From the NCBI RefSeq assembly GCF_002995805.1, contig NZ_PVXL01000026.1, positions 1-64,000 of the forward strand: 64,000 nt of DNA. The letters are read 5' to 3'. The position numbers and the translations under genes are program-made. Positions 60,345 to 64,000 of this stretch are shown one piece after another; position 1 is the first letter of the stretch, and each line of letters opens with the position of its first letter. The notes below the pieces were generated by a model. That model did not search any database. It worked only from the letters and a program-made list of their open reading frames with translations, and was not told the DNA's origin. This DNA comes from Neomoorella stamsii (GTDB lineage Bacteria; Bacillota; DSM-521; Neomoorellales; Neomoorellaceae).

Positions 60345-60732
60345 TTCCCGTTACATTTTTACCGGCCTGATTGTGTTTATCGTTCTGGTGACCTTCCCTT
60401 TCTGGGCCAATGCAGGTAAAGCCGCCCCGGCACCAGCACCCAGCCTCGACACGCCGGCCATCCAGCAGTTACCCGAGAAACAGTGTGTTGAAGCCACAGC
60501 GTACATGCGCACCGACCATATGAAGTTGCTGGATGAGTGGCGCACTCAGGTTGTCCGGGAGGGTAAAAGGATTTATGTAGCCAGCAACGGCAAAGAGTAC
60601 GAGATGAGCCTGGAGAAGACCTGCCTGGAATGCCACTCCAGCAAGGCCCAGTTTTGTGACCAGTGCCATAATTACTTAGATGTCCAACCTGACTGCTGGA
60701 CTTGCCATATTGAGCCAAAGGAGAATAAGTGA
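60337..60732 (+). CDS. dsrJ: DsrJ, triheme cytochrome c
   Basis: 131 residues. An uncleaved N-terminal helix (YIFTGLIVFIVLVTFPFWAN) anchors it outside the membrane, and three CxxCH haem sites follow: CLECH, CDQCH and CWTCH (all within residues 95-126). A further cysteine (KQCVEATAYMRTDHM) is the one known to be an unusual ligand in DsrJ. It is the extracytoplasmic cytochrome of the DsrMKJOP complex and the only c-type cytochrome in the window, which explains resB-ccsA next door. GTG 60337 overlaps dsrK. Confidence 0.94.
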   Translation: MNDSRYIFTGLIVFIVLVTFPFWANAGKAAPAPAPSLDTPAIQQLPEKQCVEATAYMRTDHMKLLDEWRTQVVREGKRIYVASNGKEYEMSLEKTCLECHSSKAQFCDQCHNYLDVQPDCWTCHIEPKENK

Positions 60733-61508
60733 TGGAAACGAGCAGGAGAAATTTCTTAAAAGCCGGTGGCGCATGTCTCTTGGGGCTCACCATCTGGCCG
60801 GCAGTTAAGGGCTTCGCAGGTAATAGCACGGAGTATATTACGAGCTCGAAAGCCCTTAGCGGTGAGAAATGGGGCCTGGTCATTGATATGAAAAAGTGCT
60901 GGCCCAAATATCAAGAAGGTTGCCGGAAGTGTTTCCTGGCCTGCCAGAGGGCTCACAACATACCTGATATTGCCAATAAAGAAGAAGAAATAAAGTGGAT
61001 CTGGACGGAGCCCTATGAAAACGCTTTTCCGGAGCAGGAGCATGAGTACATTGCCGCCAGTATCAAAGGCAAACCCTTTATCGTGCTCTGCAATCACTGT
61101 GAGAACCCGCCCTGTGTGAGGGTTTGCCCCACGAAGGCAACCTTTAAACGCCGGGACGGCATCGTCATGATGGATTATCACCGCTGTATAGGATGCCGCT
61201 ACTGTATGGCTGCCTGCCCTTATGGCGCCAGGAGCTTTAACTTTAGCGACCCGCGGCCTTTTATCAAAGAAGTAAACCCAGAGTTTCCCACCCGGGAAAA
61301 GGGTGTCGTGGAAAAGTGCAATTTCTGTGCCGAAAGGATCGACACCGGCCTGCCACCGGCGTGTGTTGAAGCCTGCCCGGCCGGGGCCCTGGTCTTTGGT
61401 GACCTGGATGACCCCAACTCAGAAGTAAGAAAGATACTGGCCAGCCGTTATACCATTCAACGTAAACCCGAACTTGGGACCCACCCCTGTATTTATTACC
61501 TCGTTTAA
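60732..61508 (+). CDS. dsrO: DsrO, exported Fe-S subunit of the Dsr complex
   Basis: 258 residues. A twin-arginine signal (METSRRNFLKAGGACLLGLT) is followed by several 4Fe-4S motifs: CWPKYQEGCRKCFLACQ, CNHCENPPCVRVCP, CIGCRYCMAACPYG and CNFCAERIDTGLPPACVEACP. The protein is periplasm-side, between DsrJ and the NrfD-like DsrP. ATG 60732 is preferred over GTG 60729; AAAGGAG lies in the dsrJ end, so the genes are coupled. Confidence 0.92.
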   Translation: METSRRNFLKAGGACLLGLTIWPAVKGFAGNSTEYITSSKALSGEKWGLVIDMKKCWPKYQEGCRKCFLACQRAHNIPDIANKEEEIKWIWTEPYENAFPEQEHEYIAASIKGKPFIVLCNHCENPPCVRVCPTKATFKRRDGIVMMDYHRCIGCRYCMAACPYGARSFNFSDPRPFIKEVNPEFPTREKGVVEKCNFCAERIDTGLPPACVEACPAGALVFGDLDDPNSEVRKILASRYTIQRKPELGTHPCIYYLV

Positions 61509-61576
61509 GGTCCATACAGGATGGCGCAAGAGCTACCATGGGACATAAGAAGTGAATTTATGGAGGATGGATAGAT

Positions 61577-62734
61577 ATGCTGGTTAAGGCTTTAACTGGG
61601 AGTAAAAAATACTGGGGGTGGACAATCTTTTTACTCGTCCTGATCACGACAGGTTTTGCCTGCTACCTCTGGCAGTTGCAAAAGGGCCTGACCATCACCG
61701 GCATGAGCCGGGACGTTTCCTGGGGGCTGTACATCAGCCAGTTTACCTTCCTGGTGGGAGTGGCGGCCTCAGCAGTGATGGTCGTCCTGCCCTATTACCT
61801 GCATAATGTCAAAGCCTTCGGCAGGATTACCATCCTGGGAGAGTTCCTGGCCATTGCCGCCCTGATCATGTGCCTGTTATTCGTAATAGTAGATGTCGGT
61901 AAACCCATGCGAATTCTTAATATGATCTTCTATCCCACCCCTAACTCGATGTTCTTCTGGGATATGATCGCGCTGAACGGGTATCTCCTGTTAAATATCA
62001 TTGCCGGCTGGCATGCGCTGGAGGCAGAATATAAAGCCGTTCCGCCCCCGGCCTGGACAAAGATATTAGTTTATATCTCCATCCCCTGGGCCGTCAGCAT
62101 TCATACTGTTACGGCCTTCCTCTACGCCGGCCTGCCAGGCAGACACTACTGGCTGACGGCCATTATGGCGGCCCGCTTCCTGGCGTCGGCCTTTGCTTCC
62201 GGCCCGGCTCTGTTGATCATCCTAAGCTATATTATAAAAAGGGTCAGCAAATTTGATCCCGGCAGGGAAGCCATCCAAAAGCTGGCGGCAATAGTCACCT
62301 ACGCCACCATCATCAGCGTCTTTTTTGTCGGCTTGGAGATTTTCACCGCCTTTTACAGCCAGGTACCGGCCCATGGTATGGATACCCTCAAGTACCTCTT
62401 TGCCGGCCTGGATGGTCATGGCAAGCTCGTACCTTGGATGTGGACCTTTGCCATCCTGGCGGTACTGGCCCTGGTCCTTTTAATTAACCCCCGGACGCGC
62501 GCCAGGGATACTTACCTCCAGGCAGCCTGCGTAGCAGTTTTTGTCTCTATGTGGATCGAAAAGGGAATAGGCCTGGTCATCGGCGGCTTTATACCCAATC
62601 CCTTTGAAAGGGTTACCGAGTATGTGCCTACTTTGCCGGAAACCTTAATTGCCCTGGGAGTGTGGGCAACTGGCTTCCTGATACTTACCTTCTTATATAA
62701 AATAGCCATTGCTGTCAAAGAAGAAACAGTTTAG
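61577..62734 (+). CDS. dsrP: DsrP, NrfD-family quinone-interacting membrane subunit
   Basis: 385 residues with about ten membrane helices of the NrfD/PsrC type: ITGMSRDVSWGLYISQFTFL (about residues 36-55), FVIVDVGKPMRILNMIFYPT, IPWAVSIHTVTAFLYAGLPG, and a late IGFIPNPF-like GGFIPNPFERVTEYVPT. It exchanges electrons between menaquinone and DsrO without a haem of its own. ATG 61577 follows TGGAGGATGG. It is followed by dsrM 20 bases on. Confidence 0.93.
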   Translation: MLVKALTGSKKYWGWTIFLLVLITTGFACYLWQLQKGLTITGMSRDVSWGLYISQFTFLVGVAASAVMVVLPYYLHNVKAFGRITILGEFLAIAALIMCLLFVIVDVGKPMRILNMIFYPTPNSMFFWDMIALNGYLLLNIIAGWHALEAEYKAVPPPAWTKILVYISIPWAVSIHTVTAFLYAGLPGRHYWLTAIMAARFLASAFASGPALLIILSYIIKRVSKFDPGREAIQKLAAIVTYATIISVFFVGLEIFTAFYSQVPAHGMDTLKYLFAGLDGHGKLVPWMWTFAILAVLALVLLINPRTRARDTYLQAACVAVFVSMWIEKGIGLVIGGFIPNPFERVTEYVPTLPETLIALGVWATGFLILTFLYKIAIAVKEETV

Positions 62735-62754
62735 CGGAAACGAGGGGTAAAGAT

Positions 62755-63747
62755 ATGGGAATGGCCTTTTCCTTCTTTATCGTTATCGCCTTAATTATGG
62801 TTGTCGCTCTTGGCGTGGGAGTGGCAGGGTTGCAATATCTGTTTGGGGTTATCATACCCTATGCCGCCATCGCCATCTTTTTGGCAGGGATGGCCTACCG
62901 GGTCATTAAGTGGGCACGGGCGCCGGTCCCTTTCCGTATACCCACCACTGCCGGGCAACAGAAATCCCTGCCCTGGATCAAAGCGAGCACCTTTGATAAC
63001 CCTTCCAGCACTGCCGGCGTGATCGGCAGGATGGCCCTGGAGGTATTGCTCTTTCGCTCCCTGTTGAGAAATACCAGGATGGAATTACACCAGGGCCCCA
63101 GGCTGGCCTATCACTGGGAAAAGTGGCTGTGGCTGGGGGGACTGCTGTTTCACTGGTCCTTCCTGATTATCTTCCTCCGTCACCTGCGCTTTTTTACCGA
63201 GCCGGTGCCGCCCTTTGTGTCCCGGCTGGAAGGTATTGATGGATTTTTCCGCTTCGGCCTGCAGGGGCTCTATATAACTGATATAATTATTTTAGTTGCT
63301 GTGACTTATCTCTTTCTCAGGCGGGTGGTTATTCCCCAGGTGCGCTATATCTCCCTTCCTGCCGACTACTTCCCCCTCTTTTTGATCCTGGGAATAGCCA
63401 GCACGGGTATCCTCATGCGCTATTTTTTCAGGGTAGACATTACGGCAGTTAAGGAATTGACTATCGGGCTGGTGACCTTCAGTCCCAGGGTCCCGGAAGG
63501 AGTTGGCATTCTTTTCTACATCCACTTATTTCTCGTATGCATACTGGGGGCTTACTTCCCCTTCAGCAAACTCGTGCACATGGGCGGGATCTTTTTGAGC
63601 CCTACCCGCAACCTGCCCAACGATAGCCGCGCCAGGAGGCACATCAACCCCTGGAATTACCCGGTCAAGGTTCACACCTATGAGGAGTACGAGGAAGAAT
63701 TCAGGGAAAAAATGAAAATGGCCGGCCTGCCGGTAGAAAAGGGGTAG
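62755..63747 (+). CDS. dsrM: DsrM, cytochrome b (NarI-like) subunit of the Dsr complex
   Basis: 330 residues with about six helices. Haem-type histidines lie in GLLFHWSFLIIFLRHLRFF (about residues 127-145) and GILFYIHLFLVCILGAYF and FSKLVHMGGI near the end, as in NarI. It pairs with DsrK to move menaquinol electrons to the CCG cluster. In most sulfate reducers dsrM is the first gene (dsrMKJOP); here it is last (dsrKJOPM). ATG 62755 follows CGAGGGG. A long terminator follows at 63756. Confidence 0.92.
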   Translation: MGMAFSFFIVIALIMVVALGVGVAGLQYLFGVIIPYAAIAIFLAGMAYRVIKWARAPVPFRIPTTAGQQKSLPWIKASTFDNPSSTAGVIGRMALEVLLFRSLLRNTRMELHQGPRLAYHWEKWLWLGGLLFHWSFLIIFLRHLRFFTEPVPPFVSRLEGIDGFFRFGLQGLYITDIIILVAVTYLFLRRVVIPQVRYISLPADYFPLFLILGIASTGILMRYFFRVDITAVKELTIGLVTFSPRVPEGVGILFYIHLFLVCILGAYFPFSKLVHMGGIFLSPTRNLPNDSRARRHINPWNYPVKVHTYEEYEEEFREKMKMAGLPVEKG

Positions 63748-63755
63748 AAAGATTG

Positions 63756-63803
63756 AACGCGCAATCTTCCCCGTTAAAAGCGGGGAAAGGCGCGTTTTAC
63801 TTT
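63756..63803 (+). terminator. Terminator after the dsrKJOPM operon
   Basis: AACGCGC ... GCGCGTT outer stem and CTTCCCCG / CGGGGAAAG inner stem, then TTACTTTTAC. Confidence 0.8.
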
Positions 63804-63920
63804 TACTTGCCCCCTTGTTTTTTGGTAAAATATGTGCTAATTTTGAGTTAAGGTATCCCATATACCATATGCGGCCAGGGAACGGCTTGTGTTTAAGAAA
63901 AAGACGCAGGAGGGGATATG

Positions 63921-64000
63921 ATGGAAAGCTTGCTTGAACCAATCGACCTGCAGAACTACCAGCCTGTGCGCCAGGAAGCCTACAATGCTTTACGGGAAGC
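63921..64000 (+). CDS. N-terminus of a GntR-family regulator (partial)
   Basis: The first 26 residues (MESLLEPIDLQNYQPVRQEA, then YNALREA) are those of a FadR/GntR-type winged-helix regulator, in which the YxxxR/LREAI helix precedes the DNA-binding domain. AGGAGGGG lies before ATG 63921. The gene runs out of the window. An extended -10 (TTGGTAAAAT near 63820-63829) precedes it. Confidence 0.7.
   Translation, partial: MESLLEPIDLQNYQPVRQEAYNALRE

Overview
The window comes from a thermophilic, anaerobic, spore-forming Firmicute of the Moorella type (Peptococcia/Clostridia). This is inferred from gene content and style: many GTG and TTG starts behind strong GGAGG ribosome sites, GC-rich coding sequence, an aspS-6S RNA-yrvM order as in Bacillus, a Rex repressor, a selenocysteine-containing selD, and a large dissimilatory sulfite reductase (Dsr) locus in a Gram-positive setting. 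No rRNA, tRNA, CRISPR array, phage gene or transposase gene was seen.

Layout. 1-1.7 kb: end of an osmoprotectant (OpuC-type) ABC transporter. 2-3.6 kb: a membrane protein and a metal-efflux (CDF) gene behind a structured, terminator-bearing leader. 3.6-17.6 kb: a housekeeping run (lapA-like, recJ, rel, dtd, a metallo-hydrolase, hisS, aspS, 6S RNA, yrvM/tcdA, a CsoR-like regulator, trx, rarA on the minus strand, mrp). 17.7-20.1 kb: a nitroreductase and an orphan Fe-S plus cytochrome b pair resembling formate dehydrogenase subunits. 20.3-25.5 kb: iscR-iscS-iscU-mnmA, then small PRC-barrel, zinc-ribbon and membrane proteins. 25.6-30.3 kb: a YgeY-type hydrolase, a Crp/Fnr regulator, a small flavin-fold protein, a DUF1638 protein with no ordinary start codon, and a methyltransferase. 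30.4-38.7 kb: alaS, UPF0297, yqgF, DUF1292, a VanW-like protein, mltG and rex. 38.7-63.8 kb: an almost continuous sulfur-respiration region. 64.0 kb: start of a GntR-type regulator.

The sulfur region holds two Dsr modules. Module 2 (39.1-48.5 kb) has a YeiH-type exporter, a DsrM/DsrK-like membrane quinol:heterodisulfide-type pair, DsrC, a shortened DsrC paralogue missing one of the two redox cysteines, a divergent DsrA/DsrB pair in which both subunits carry a full siroheme-Fe4S4 cysteine motif, a DsrN-type amidase, a regulator with three tandem helix-turn-helix domains, and a TusA sulfurtransferase. selD follows it. Module 1 has canonical dsrA-dsrB-dsrD (50.2-53.1 kb) and dsrK-dsrJ-dsrO-dsrP-dsrM (58.7-63.7 kb), with cytochrome c maturation genes (ccsA, resB) between them; DsrJ is the only c-type cytochrome in view. 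No sat or apr genes are present, so the region by itself supports reduction of sulfite (or of compounds that yield sulfite) rather than of sulfate.

A 52-base sequence, 50 of 52 bases identical, lies upstream of both dsrA and the dsrK operon. Looser relatives stand before the exporter, the second dsrM-like gene and the ygeY-like gene. It is the best candidate for a common regulatory or structural element tying the region together. A separate long imperfect inverted-repeat element occurs twice (11.4 and 53.1 kb).
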